A DNA stretch of 64,000 nucleotides, taken from assembly GCF_014356525.2 (NCBI RefSeq), contig NC_052517.1:620001-684000 (forward strand). The letters run 5' to 3'. Below, in pieces: positions 13,001 to 26,700 of this stretch. Positions within the stretch are counted from its first letter, which is position 1. Every line of letters starts with the position of its first letter. Both the position numbers and the translations under genes were made by a program. This DNA comes from Nilaparvata lugens. Lineage: Eukaryota > Arthropoda > Insecta > Hemiptera > Delphacidae. The notes beneath the pieces are model-generated. The model searched no databases. It was not told where the DNA came from and saw only the letters and a list, made by a program, of their open reading frames with translations.

Positions 13001-16000
13001 TATTGTTATGCATCTACATAAATTGGCGGAGCTTTGGACATATCAATGTCCATTCTTCGGAAAGAATATTAAAAATATCCTCCCCACTAACTCTCTACCA
13101 AAACGTTAATTTAATTAATTAAACTAAGGATTTATCTAGGAGATAATGTTGGGAGAGAAATAGTACAAGGTATTCTTAGTTTTTCTCTCCCGATCTGTGC
13201 TTCATTGTAAAAAAGAATAAATAAAGAATATAGGACAGTATTTAAAATAAAAATTACAATTCACTTTCACTCCATCAACAACAAATGAAAATTTAAATTC
13301 AATCTATCAAACTACGGTATTTGAAATTTAAAACAAAAATTGTGATTCATCTTCCCGTCCTAAGCGACAAAATTCAAATTTCAATTATTTCTAGAGAATT
13401 CTATCTGTAATTCAAATTGTATTTAAATCAAAAAAGAGCTGCGAATTGAACAGTAACTTAAGTAGGACTTGAGAGTGAATTAAGTAGACTTTTTGCAACA
13501 CCCTGTTGTATAGATAATTGTAGGCCTTTAAATCTGTGCAGTATAAGTATATAGCCAACTATTTATAAAGTATAAGCAGATAGTAGAGAGAAGGCCAAAG
13601 GAAGTGAATTTCAACATTGAAGCCTAAATGAAATGTTGATTCGGTGTTAGGCCCAACAAGCACGCCAAGGTATGTGATAGATAGCTAAACAATAGGGTCA
13701 CTGGCCTTAACAACCAGAACAAGGAGGAAAAGAAAAAGAAGAAGAAGAAGAAGGAAAAGATGGAAAAGAAGAAGAAGAATATGTAGAAGTAAAATCAACT
13801 GTAGTAGCACCTAGTGAATGTGTTACATATTTTCCTCCTATTTTTTTTATTTATTTATTTATTAGAACAGTCACAAACACGATATTTGGAAAGAGAAACA
13901 GGCAATTGCCCAAAACTACTTCAATTCCTTGATTTTGGCACATAAATAGTCCAAAGTGAGGTTAAGTTTAAAATTTCTGTTTTCACCAAAGATTAACACT
14001 CAGAGAATACGTATTCGAGATATGACTGATGAATTTTGAATTTCGAAGGGTTGATAAGAGCCGGAAATAACACTAAACAATCCGAAAGTTTCAATAATAT
14101 TGAAATAAACTTGAAAATTTTGAGCAGAAAAATTAAAACTACTATCACTGCAACTATCAGCTGATTTTTTCCGAATTTTATTGTATTTTTAGGCTTCCTC
14201 ATCAATCTCTGCAAATTAATGGCCGGTTTCCGAGCTCGGGATTCAGCTAAGTACTAGACTTTGAACAGCTGGAGACAGAAAATTGTTTTTTTTCGAAACG
14301 GGGCGTAAAAAACTAGAAAAACTGGAAAACTAGAAAATTGAACACAAAATAAAATAAAGAGAGAATAGTGTAACGGTTCAGCGATTTTGAATTATTTAGG
14401 AATGTTTCATTTCGTCAAGGAAAAACGTTTCCAATTATAAAAATCAGAAAATAAAGATTATCATTAAAACTGCTACTACGCCCCGTTTCGGAAAGCAAAT
14501 TTTCTGTCTCCAGCTGTTCAAAGTCTAGAACATGGCTAAATCCCGAGCTCGGAAACCAGCCCTTAAAATGCTTATATTACGAGGATAAATTTCTTCCTTG
14601 AAGAAATGAATAATTCGAACCAATTGAATGTGTATTTAGTAGGGAAGTGTGTGGTAATAGATGTATTGATAGAATTTTTAGAACTAAAGAGTGGATAATA
14701 TTGAACAAATGGAAATAAATTTGCATTTGTTCAAATGCTAATTAATGAATAATTATTTAGCATTTGTTCAAATGCTAATCAATGAATAATTATTTAGCAT
14801 TTGTTCAAATGCTAATAATTGAATAATTATTATTAAACGTAATTCCAATTAAATGCTGTAAATCACCCCGAAGACTTCTGCTACTGCAAATATTGACAAC
14901 AGGGTAAACAGCTAGAAACTTATCATAATCAAGGACTGATCTCGGTTCAATACAATCAACAATAAATTATTAAACAAAATCCCAATTAAATGCTGTGAAT
15001 CACCCCGAAGACTTCTGCTACTGCAAATATTGACAACTGGGTATTGACAACAGCTATATGGAAATTCGATGAGCACCACTATTCAAAAATCATTTGATAA
15101 ATAAAAAAGGCAATTAGGAGGTACTGGGTTCGATTCCCGGGCTGACAAATAATTTTTGTATAGTAGTGCTCATCGAATTTTCATCTAGCTGTTTACCCTG
15201 TTGTCAATATTTGCAGTAGCAGAAGCCTTCGGGGTGATTCACAGCATTTATTGGGATTTTGTTTAATAATTTATTATTGATTGTATTGAACCGAGATCAG
15301 TCCTTGATTATGATAAGTTTCCTTAGTTATCTAAGGAGATATATAGATGGGCGGAATATGATAACAAGAGGATACTATTTAACACACGCAATCTGTGAAA
15401 GTGAGAGAGAGGGAGAGAGATGAAGCCATGCATGAAGGAGGAAGTAGAAGAAGATGAAGAAGAAAAATGAGAGAAGACTTAACAGGGCTTCCTCTAGAAT
15501 TGTAGCTGAACTAGAGAAGAATAACAAGAAGACAAAATTATGCAGGAGTTGAATAGTATAAGACTGATTCAAAGAGAAGAATATGGAAAAGAAGAAGCAG
15601 AAGAAGAAGGAGGAGAAGAAGTAGAAGAGGAAGAAGAATTAGGCGAAAGTGAGCTAGCAGCGGGCATAGTTTGTGTTGCATAACGGCTACATCCAAATTA
15701 GTGGAAAAAGTCACACTTGAACGAATAAATGGCCCACATCGGCACCCGCATAACTTCTGTCTTTTTCTTCTTCTCCTTCTTCTTCTTCTTCTTCTTCTTC
15801 TTCTCTTCTTCTTCTTCTTCTTCTTCTTTTTCCTCTTATTCTTCTTCTTCTTCTTCTTCTTTTTCCTCTTATTCTTCTTCTTCTTTTTCTTCTTCTCCAC
15901 TCTGTCACTTCCTCCTTCTTATATCTGTCAGACTCTAGCCATCTATCGGATTCTATCGATCGTCAATTGTCTGCTCAATTATCTGTTTTTACTTTGCTTG

Positions 16001-16112
16001 CCCTGCTACCATAGGTAAGGAAAGTATTGCTTTCCGAAAAAATTAAGGTACCCAAATTTCTATACGTTTCAAGGTCCCCTGAGTCCAAAAAAGTGTTTTT
16101 TTGGTATTGGTC

Positions 16113-16182
<70 letters not shown>

Positions 16183-17670
16183 AGTGTATGTGCGTCTGTG
16201 TACACGATATCTCATCTCCCAATTAACGGAATGACTTGAAATTTGGAACTTAAGGTCCTTTCACTATAAGGATCCGACACGAACAATTTCGATCAAATGC
16301 AATTCAAGGTGGCGAAGAAAATGTTGTCAAAAACAGGGTTTTTCGTGATTTTCTCGGAAACGGCTCCAACGATTTTGATCAAATTCATACCTAAAATAGT
16401 CATCGATAAGCTCTATCAACTGCCACAAGTCCCATATCTGTAAAAATTTCAGGAGCTCCGCCCCATCAATGCAGATAGATTCCCAATTATCAGGCTTCAG
16501 ATACAATTGAAACAAAGAAAATCAAGTGGAGTAGATTGAGCATGAAAATCTCTACAATTAATGTTCAGTAACATTTTCACCTAAAATTGAAAATAAGCTT
16601 TAAATTCGAGAAAGTGTGATTATTCAATTGCAAATTATTGTTGATTCTATTAAATCATTCACTATGAAGAGATAGCAGACCTCATGTGTGTCTCCAGCGT
16701 TATTGCCCTGTCACCACCTGGCTCAAATATTTGAATAGTAGACTTGAGATGCGCGGGAACACTAGCGTCAGATGATCAATTTTCATAACGGCAAGGAAAG
16801 TTGTGTGAGTGCGCCACACCAGATTTTTTTATTATCAATTAATTTATTTGAAAATTGATCGATTTCTTTTTTCATTCAACTTCTTATTAAGTTGTTAACG
16901 TTATTCCTTGACGAAATGGAACATCCATCCCTAAATAATTCAAAATAGCTGAAACTTACACTATATTCTCTTTATTCTATTTTGTGTTCAGTTTTTCGAA
17001 ATTTAATTTAAACGTGGACTGCGACTGTTGTGACTACGCCCCGTTTCGGAAAGCCAATTTTCTGACTCTAGCTGTTTAAAGTCTAGAACCCAGCTAAATC
17101 CCGATCTCATTCAATTAAATGAAATTAATATAAATGTACATTAATTACTTAATTCATTATTCCTTCACATTAAAATTTCCCAGTTATCTCACCTTGAAAT
17201 GGTATTGATTGGTTCCCATTTGTCGATTTCCCCATATTATCTGCTATTATCTGCTTTGAGTGGCTGGTTTTAAGACCTTTCTATTGTTTGACGGAGTTCT
17301 TCGATTCTACTTGATGTAATTTATTCTACTTTGTGACTTTAAACCATTGCTTTGACTCTATTATTTTGTAATATTGTATTACTATGACTTTGTCAATTAC
17401 CTATATTGGTCTACGACGATAAAATCTATTTATTTATTATTAATTGATGTTCCTTTAGCCTAAATTTTCAATTAAAAAATGATATCAATTACAAATACCA
17501 CATTAGAGTATTTGACTATATATATATATAGGAACATCAATTATTATATATATATATATAGGAACATCATTTATTAATAATAAATAAATAGATTTTATCG
17601 TCGTAGACCAATATAGGTAATGACAAAGTCATAGTAATACAATATTACAAAATAATAGAGTCAAAGCAAT

Positions 17671-17717
<47 letters not shown>

Positions 17718-20694
17718 AGAAGTGTCAGATTTGTGTAGTTTCAATACAATATCACAATAATTAAATTAAATTGCATATTATCTATATTATGCCGTTTTCC
17801 AGTTGATAATTTGTTTAAATCCATTGAATTAGTCAGCCATCATTATAAACTAATTGACCGAGCAAAGTGAGGTCCAAGATTCAAGTCGACGGTTTTGCAT
17901 TTCTCTTAATGTTATATGTTGCGCATTTACGGCGAAACGCGGTAATAGATTTTCATGAAATTTGACAGGTATGTTCCTTTTTTAAATTGCGCGTCGACGT
18001 ATATACAAGGTTTTTGAAAATTTTGCATTTCAAGGATAATATAAAAGGAAAAAGGAGCCTCCCTCATACACCAATATTAGATTAAAAATCGGACTATAGA
18101 ATTATTCATTACTAGCCGTCAGGCTCGCTTCGCTCGCCATATCCGTCTAGCCAGGGGGCTCCGCCCCCTGGACCCCCGACTGGATCGTCCAAGAATGAGA
18201 TCAGTAGGCTCGCTTCGCTCGCCTGCATTTTTCATTTGAGCATTTTTATCATATGTTAGGACAATTCAGTCGGGGGTCCAGACTAAACGTCTGGCTAAAC
18301 GGATATGGCGAGCGAAGCGAGCCTGACGGCTAGTAATATAATATTCCCAGGATTTAAGTAGCAGTGCCCAATCAATTTTTCCGCGATAAATGCATTTAAA
18401 TCTTCAATTTGGTGCCAAACCTAACAAAGTCAACTCAACTTAATGCCAACCTGACAAAATTATTAATTTAGTTGCCAGTTAAAAACTGTTTCGAAGAAGT
18501 ACTCTATCTAGATTATAGTTCTATAGTAACATATGATATGGAAATTTCAATTATAATTAAGAGATTGGGAGAAGAAGAATATACATGCTAAAAGACGAAC
18601 TTTAAACCCTTAAAAATCACCCCTTAGAGTTAAAATATCGCCAAAAGATTTGTTAGTGCGCCTCTAAAGGGCCAACTGAACATACCTACCAAATTTGAAC
18701 GTTTTTGGTCCGGTAGATTTTTAGTTATGCGAGTGAGTGAGTGAGTGAGTCAGTCAGTCAGTTAGTCAGTCAGTGAGTGCCATTTCGCTTTTATATATAT
18801 AGATAAACCAGCTGTTGACTGTATTATAAATTGCATACAATTTAACGCATGCAATTTAATATCTCAATGTAACTTAGTGAAAAAAACAGCTGTTGTGTGG
18901 ACTATTTATTGCATGCAGTGAGGCATGCAATTGATAACTTGAAGTAGCATAGTATTTTCTCTGCTTTCAACTCGGTAAGCTTTTGATGATAGTAGCATAT
19001 CTGTTTACATCAAATTATTAGCATTGCCGATACAACAACCCAAAAAGCCATTAGTCGTTTATACACCGATATCTCGCCGACACAACAGGGCAGGACAGAA
19101 TTTACTCTGATGGACAGTATTAGAGGAGACTGTGGTTTATAACTGCGCGAGGTCTACTGTTCACAGAACTACTAGTATCCAAAGTAGAGTTCTCTCGTCC
19201 ATCTTTCTATAGAGCATCGCATCATATTCATGTAGATTTTGCAACGATAGAAAATTCTGCTCACTGACTGCTCACCATATCTGACAGCATATAATTATTA
19301 TGAGACGCGTGGCATGCTTTATGCTTTGCATACCATTAAGTGTCTTCTATATTAGTTATGCTGGTTACAATACTAATGGTCTATATTCTATATCTATTAA
19401 AGCCTTAAGAATCTATATCTAAAACTGTTACAGACTTCTCTATCTATATTGTATCCTAACTATATTGAGGTCCACACGTTATAATGGCAGTGTTTGATTA
19501 GCAATGGTATTGCTATCCTTGTCTATCATTCAATAAAGCGGATATTACTATCTCCTTCTAGCTTTGCTCTGTTGTCAGATCGTCTTATCAATCAATCAAT
19601 CATTCATTTCTTTCCAGAACATACATGAAAATGTACATGAAAAAGTCAAAAACTAAAAACTAACTTAAAGCTAAAGAGAAATTAGTGACTGTATAAAATT
19701 CATTTTTTTACAGTAAACTCGTTTATACTGTAGCATGCTAAATCCATCAAATATGCTCTCAGCAATTCCTTAAATTTTGATCTATCAGGTTCATGTCTTA
19801 TGCAACCTGGGAGACAACCAATAAATGTTATTCCCATGTACGTTGGACTTTGTTTATATTTTTCCTTATTGTGTTTCTTTATTGTAAAATAATTTTTATT
19901 TCTTGTGTTGTAATTATGTATATCTACTTGCCGTGGGAATCTAGATTCGTTAGTTTTTATATATAATATTGTCCTATAAATGTACAGGCTGTACACCGTC
20001 ATGAACTTTAACTTACTGAAGAGTGGCTTGCATGATTGCTCTCTATCAAGATTTAGAATTATTCTTATTGCTTCTTTTTGTTATAGGAGTATTTTATTTA
20101 AGTTTGTGATGCTTGTTCCTCCATATATTTCAATTCCATATGAAATGTGGGAGTGGATCATTGCAAAGTACACTGCTTTTAACGTTTCTAAGTTGGAAAT
20201 TTTTGCTAGTCATCTCAGCGCGAAAATTCCTGAGCTTAATTTTTTACATATTTTTTGAATGTGAACGGACCAACTAAAATAACAATGTAGAATTAATAAT
20301 TAGTTGAAATATTTAATCTTGATCATGAAAATTCATTGAAAAATATAATTGATTATTTTAAACGAGAATGAACAGTTAATATTACATCAATAAACCGGTA
20401 TCAGCTACCGTTTATAGAAGGCATTGACAAGCAGAGGATCGGCAACGTTGTTCCCCTATTTTACTCCACTGCCATTATAACGTGGACATCGCTATAATAA
20501 TATCTATATGCAGTCCAGTCTATAATAATATGTTTCTACGTTGGTCGTGTGCTCTGAATTACTACTATTATATCTATTCAGATGTTAACAAGACTTGTAT
20601 ACCTATACATATTGCCTTGGTTATGTGCACTCAATCCCCTATATATAAAAGTTGTAGTATATACATATATACAACACTAGCTACGGTACGTGTA

Positions 20695-20729
<35 letters not shown>

Positions 20730-20871
20730 GGCATGTATGTGTGGTTAGAGTTTGCTAGTCGTGTGTCAGCCATTAATTATTTTATTATTATTCGTTTCAA
20801 AGTGGTCAGTACACCCGCCACCCGCACATACATTCCGTAACACCTGGCCGATCTACCCTCTCACTCACTCA

Positions 20872-20944
<73 letters not shown>

Positions 20945-23642
20945 TGTTACGCGGGTTGAGTACTGACTGAACTATTCCTTCTTCTTCTTCTTCTTCTTCT
21001 TCTTCTTCTTCTTCTTCTTTCTAGTTTTTTATTGTAGTTTAATATTCTTCATTTCATTATAATTAGTATTAATTATAATTAATATTTTATTGTAATCTCA
21101 TTACCTATTTAATTCTAAGTTCTTAGAATATTTATCTTTAGTTTTTACATTCTATTATTTTTGTGATGTTATGTTTTGTTGTAATGTGCAATGGGTCTTA
21201 CTAGACCTAGCACTCAATAAAAATCAATCAATCAATCAATCAATCAATCTTCTTCTTCTTCTTCTGTTTTTTTCTTCTTCTTCTTCTTCTTCTTCTGTCT
21301 TTCTTCTTCTTCTTCTTCTTCTTCTTCTTCTTCTGTCTTTTTTCTTCTTCTCTTCTTCTTCTTCTTCTTCTTCTTCTTCTTCTTCTTCTTCTTCTGTCTT
21401 TTTCTTCTCCTTCACGCTCTTTCTTATCATCTTCTACTTGATGACTGTTTTTCTCTCCTTTTCTATTGATTGTTCTCACTCTCTCTCTCTCTCTCTCTCT
21501 CACTCTCTCTCTCTCCCACGCATGAGCGTTATGCCATATGCATGCGCTAAGCTTGGATGGACAGAGATAGGCCTAGTGGTGTGATAGTGTTGGGGCATAG
21601 CCTAGCATAGCATAGCATAGTATAGCACAGTCAGTTATCGTACAGACATGGTCAAGTCAACATCGTTCTATCCTCCTCTATTATTATTATCATGATCATA
21701 ATCGTTTAGTACTAGTATAGAGGAGGCCTATTATGTTGTGGTGTTTAGTTGGTGAAAAGAAAGCTGAGTGTTGGTTGTTGTTTATTAGGCCTATTCAAAG
21801 TTGGCAAAACTGTTTCGTGTTCAGTGCATTTTTTTTTTGTAAATAAGTTTTGATGATCGGATTGTGATTTGTGTAGTCTGTGTTGATAATATTGATACTC
21901 AATACATTGAATTATTTGTGAAGAACAAAAATGTAGGGTTAACTGTTGTCTCTATAAATTTATAAAATTATAATAAATAATAAATAAAAAATAACTTACA
22001 AATAGTGAGTAGGTTTTTGATTTTGTATTCAATTTTTTTAAATAACTGCAATATTTCTAGAATTTTTAATTTATTGTGATACATTCTGTAATTCATTTAG
22101 AGTATAAAATCAACCTTCAAAATTCAAAATTTTAAATCACCATTTCTGGACCGGACCGAAAATCAAGTGACGAAGCAGTGTGTGACTATATAACCTTATC
22201 TTTTGGTCAACATTAACATTTTATCAAAATTTTTGGAGAGAAATAGTACAGGTTCAGCCTAGTTTTTCCTCCAATGTCATAATTGTATTATGATTATAGT
22301 ATTTTATACAATAAATAAATGAAATGAAATAATAATATCGATTGACCTGCCTGGCTCAGATCTGCTGTCAGAGTTTTCAGGTCGCAACTGATCAATTTCA
22401 GTTAAACCAATTTATAAATAATTACTGTATACATGAAGAAATAAATTACCTGAAATTGAGGATGACAGTACATATTTTAATGAACGTTTGTGATTGTAAC
22501 TAGAAAATTATTAAAAATTGAAGATCATTATTCAAACCGTATTATTTGAGAGTATAGTAGTAACGAGTTGATATCCCCCCAACTGTGATATATTATTCTC
22601 AACTAGTAGCTTAGGAAATTGGTGAAGTTTATGGTCTTGGAGACCGTTGTGTTATAAGGTGGTGAAACTTGTCCCTTGTTTGAATCTAAAAAATACATAT
22701 TAGAAATTGACGGTATAAAACCTATTGTGCTATATATTCTTAACCAGTAGCTTAGAGACGTGGTGATGTTTATGGTATTGGAGACCGTTGTGCTATAAGG
22801 TTGTGAAACTTGTCCCTTGTTTGAATTTACAAAATACAAAAATATTAGACATTGACGGTATAAAACCTATTGTGCTATATATTCTCAACCAGTAGTTTTG
22901 AGAAGTGGTGAAGTTTATGGTCTTGGAGACCGTTGTGCTATAAGGTGATGAAACTTGTCCCTTGTTTGAATCTAAAAAATACATATTAGAAATTGACGGT
23001 ATAAAACCTATTGTGCTATATATTCTTAACCAGTAGCTTAGAGACGTGGTGAAGTTTATGGTCTTGGAGACCGTTGTGCTATAAGGTGGTGAAACTTGTC
23101 CCTTGTTTGAATCTTCAAAATACAAAAATATTATAAATTGAATTAATAAAACCGATTGTGCTATAAGGCTGTGAACTTGCAACATGCAACTTGAAAAGTT
23201 TACCACATTTGTGGTGATATACTCGAGATAACTTTGATCGCCAAAAAAATAGTTTTCATCCGAGATCCCGTTGTGCTATACGGTTGTGAAACGTGTGCTG
23301 CGCGAAAAATGGCGTCCATGTTTGTTCCGGAAGAGGTGTGCCGGTCGTATTCGTGTCTGCCGTTGTCGTTCGGAATCAGAAATCGGAATCACAGCCGTTA
23401 TCGGCCTCGGTTGAGAAGATGGCGCTCGTGTGCTTCATGGGTGAGTCGCCATTTTGAATTTGGAAGACTTGGGCCCAAGCCACATGGAGCGTTTTTTGTA
23501 ATGGCGGCGTCGAGTCGGCAGGGCCAAAAGCTCTCCGATTGGCTGATTATAAGCTGATTCCCGAGCTTTTTCCCCTGTCGTCTCTTGTAAAAATGCTTCA
23601 TATGGCTTGGTCCTGTACCAAATAAAATTGTAGAATTTGACG

Positions 23643-23710
<68 letters not shown>

Positions 23711-26700
23711 TTCAATTTCATTTTTGCCCTACAGCTGGATTCTCACTAATTATCAATATCAGTGAAATTATGGCACAGTGAGAATTTTGTTGCTATAAGT
23801 TCTAATTGGACTATTGCCATGAATAGAAAATGAGTATGCAGACTCCCATAAATAGTTATTTGTATATCTAGAGTGAAAAGTGCTGTTTTTTCTCCCCGAG
23901 GGAAAAGTTTGAAGCCCGAGGCGAAGCCGAGAGCAACAATTTTCCTGAGGGAGAAAAAACATTTTTCACTCGTGATATACACAACATTTTTCCTCCACCT
24001 ACATTTTTATAAAAACTGCAAATAAAATAATTTTTAAAACATAAGTGACCAAACAATGTGTTACAACATAATCTAAAAAGTAAACAGAAACAGCTGGCTT
24101 GTAATCACAGTTCTCCTCCGACAGCACTATCTGTCGGCTAAAGTTGTAACAACAATGACAGCCAAAACTACAGCTATGATGAAGTTCCCGTTTCAAATTT
24201 AATTAGTTAATAAGTAATATTCGTTGGCTGGTATTTTGAATAACATGGATTAAAAGAAAAAAAATATAAATTTTTACTAGTATAGTGATATGAAGTTTGT
24301 AATAATAATTTCAGCATACAAACATAAATTTTATATATCGATCAAATGTCTGGTTGAGGTATTGAATTTAGTTGGTTTAATGACTACTCTATATGCTTCC
24401 TCATCTGAGCTTAGACCTTCTGACCTATTCCAAATGTACGTTTTTAAAATAGAGATGCTTCCCATGTTATTTAAATGGAGTCACTTTTACTCCCTAGGGA
24501 GTTTTTCTGTTTTTTAGTACCGAGAGCGAAAAAGTGACACTTTAGTATCATGTTTCAGGGAGTAAAGTAAGTACTTTTGACAGTAGGTGGAGGAAAAACT
24601 AATTAGAATAATATTCTCTTTGTACTGGTCACTGATACTCAAGGAATCAGAAATCCGGATAAGTACTTTGATAAAATTTACTATGATACTATGATAAAAT
24701 TCATATTTAATTTGATATTTTTTTAAATCGTCCATCATTTGTAATATGAAGGGCCGTCTGCACAGTCTAAGCTTAAACTGAATTTAATCAGCTGGTGGCT
24801 TAAACTCAAAATGAAACACATTATAACAAACGAGACTTGATACGGATTTAGTCCAGTTTAAAATGAAATTTGGTTTAAACTGTGCAAACGGGCCTAGGTG
24901 TATGTTAAAACCGTCTATGGGACTGAAGTCTATTCGAATCCACCCGGGACCGCCAATTAACGAGTCCATCCGTCAACAGGGCAGTTACAGGCTAAAAAGT
25001 TTTGCTCATTTCTGGTATCGAACCCGTTACCTCTAGGCTGCTAAGCAAGCGCTCTCTATCCACTAGCCTACAGCCAGTTTACACACTCATCGAGTTTTGG
25101 CCGTCCTTGAATTCTACCAGACGGAACTTGACAAACCATGAACTGTTTTAATCTTAATAGAATTTAAAAGGAAGGTAAAAAATCCATGTGTGTATAACCA
25201 TAGAGAAACAATAGCGTAAGTAAATATCCCATGGTATAGGGAATTTATGTCGCAACTTTTACTGTTATCTCAAGCCGATTACTGTCGATTATTGTCAATT
25301 TTTACTGTTTTGTTGGGATGAGAGTGTAGGAACGGCACAATTTGAGAGACTACCAGCGTCACACAGCTGCATGGGAAATAACTACGTGAACTATCGGCTT
25401 GGGATAACAGTAAAAGTTGCGACATAAACGCCCTATACCATGGGATATCTACTTACGCTATCGTTTCTCTATGGTATAACTAGCTTACGGCCACACAACA
25501 CAACAACAAAGGTTTATACGTGTATCACTTCTATAGTGCAAGTATTTGATTAACATTGATGTTGCTATCCTTGTCTTTCATTCAGCAAAGCGGATAGCGC
25601 TATCTCTTTCTCGCTATGCTCTGTTGCCAGATCGTCTTTTAACAATGTAGAATTAATAATTAACAAAATATTTCATCTTAATTATGTAAATTCATTATGA
25701 AATTATTGAAAAATATAATTGATCATTTTAAACGAGAATGAACAGTTAACATTACATCAATAAACCTGTATCAGGTACCGTGTATAGAAGGCATTGACAA
25801 GACAGGGGTTCGGCAACGTTCTTCTCCTATCCAAATTTTAGTGGTTTTTTTTGGATTTCAGTGTTTACGTGTTTCTGTTTCTTGAATAGTTCCAAATTTC
25901 TTAAATAACTCAATATTATTCGTTAAAAGTGGTAATTGAGTGGAATATTTCTAATTAATTTATCAATTTAAGCCATCTAAATTCAAAATTTATAGTTTTA
26001 ATGTTGATTTTGGACCAAAATTTTATAAAAATTGTACACGTGAAATTCTAACCTTATCTTGGACTTTGTCATCTATAAATTTGGAAGAAAAATAGCACAA
26101 GGACTACCTTATTATTTTATCTTTCAATGTTATTACATTAGTGTTATTTGCATTGTAAATAAATAAATAAATCTTTCTCCACTGCCATTATAACGTGGAC
26201 CTCACTATAGAAAATTCAATTCTATCCAATTTGTTTTGTTTTTTTTAGTTTGAATTCGATTAATTTTAGTGATTTTGTTTGGATTTCAGACGCCCGGCCT
26301 GTCGAGTCCCCTAGGCACCGACCAGCTAGCCTGTCGCGAGGAGTGGTGGAGCCAAGACCTGTGCGCCCGAGGCGTTATCATACAGCAATGTGTTGTGGAC
26401 CCTTCTAGCACTGCTCCCGCTACAGCCACCAAACGAGGCGCCAACACCAGGCATGTGATCAGTGTGCAGGTGCCTCCGCAATCAGCTGATCATCAGCCCC
26501 AACCAGCTGATCAGCTGTTGCTGCAGGCAGCCGATGTGTGCAGTCATGAGCAGTGGCTGCGTGCCTTGCATAATGTCGTCGATAAGCCGGCGCCAAGGGG
26601 GGAAGGCCGCAAGAACAGTGAGTACCGTACATTAATAATTTGTCTTATGTATCTATTTTTTGGCGAAAATAAATATTCTATTAAATGAAAAAGATCTGAG

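Noticed and set aside
15100..15150. A tRNA gene at the GGTTCGATTCC motif
   Set aside because: No A box, acceptor stem or anticodon arm can be found upstream.
15538..16018. Lys/Arg-rich and Phe/Leu-rich frames up to 120 aa
   Set aside because: Read-through of GAA/TTC tracts with no complex sequence.
21171..21584. 137-aa Ser/Phe-rich frame
   Set aside because: TTC and CT microsatellite translation joined to a retroelement tail.
22603..23206. Minus-strand frames with repeated NSNKGQVS...STTVSKTI peptides
   Set aside because: They follow the 141/145-bp satellite period; no start, context or family support.
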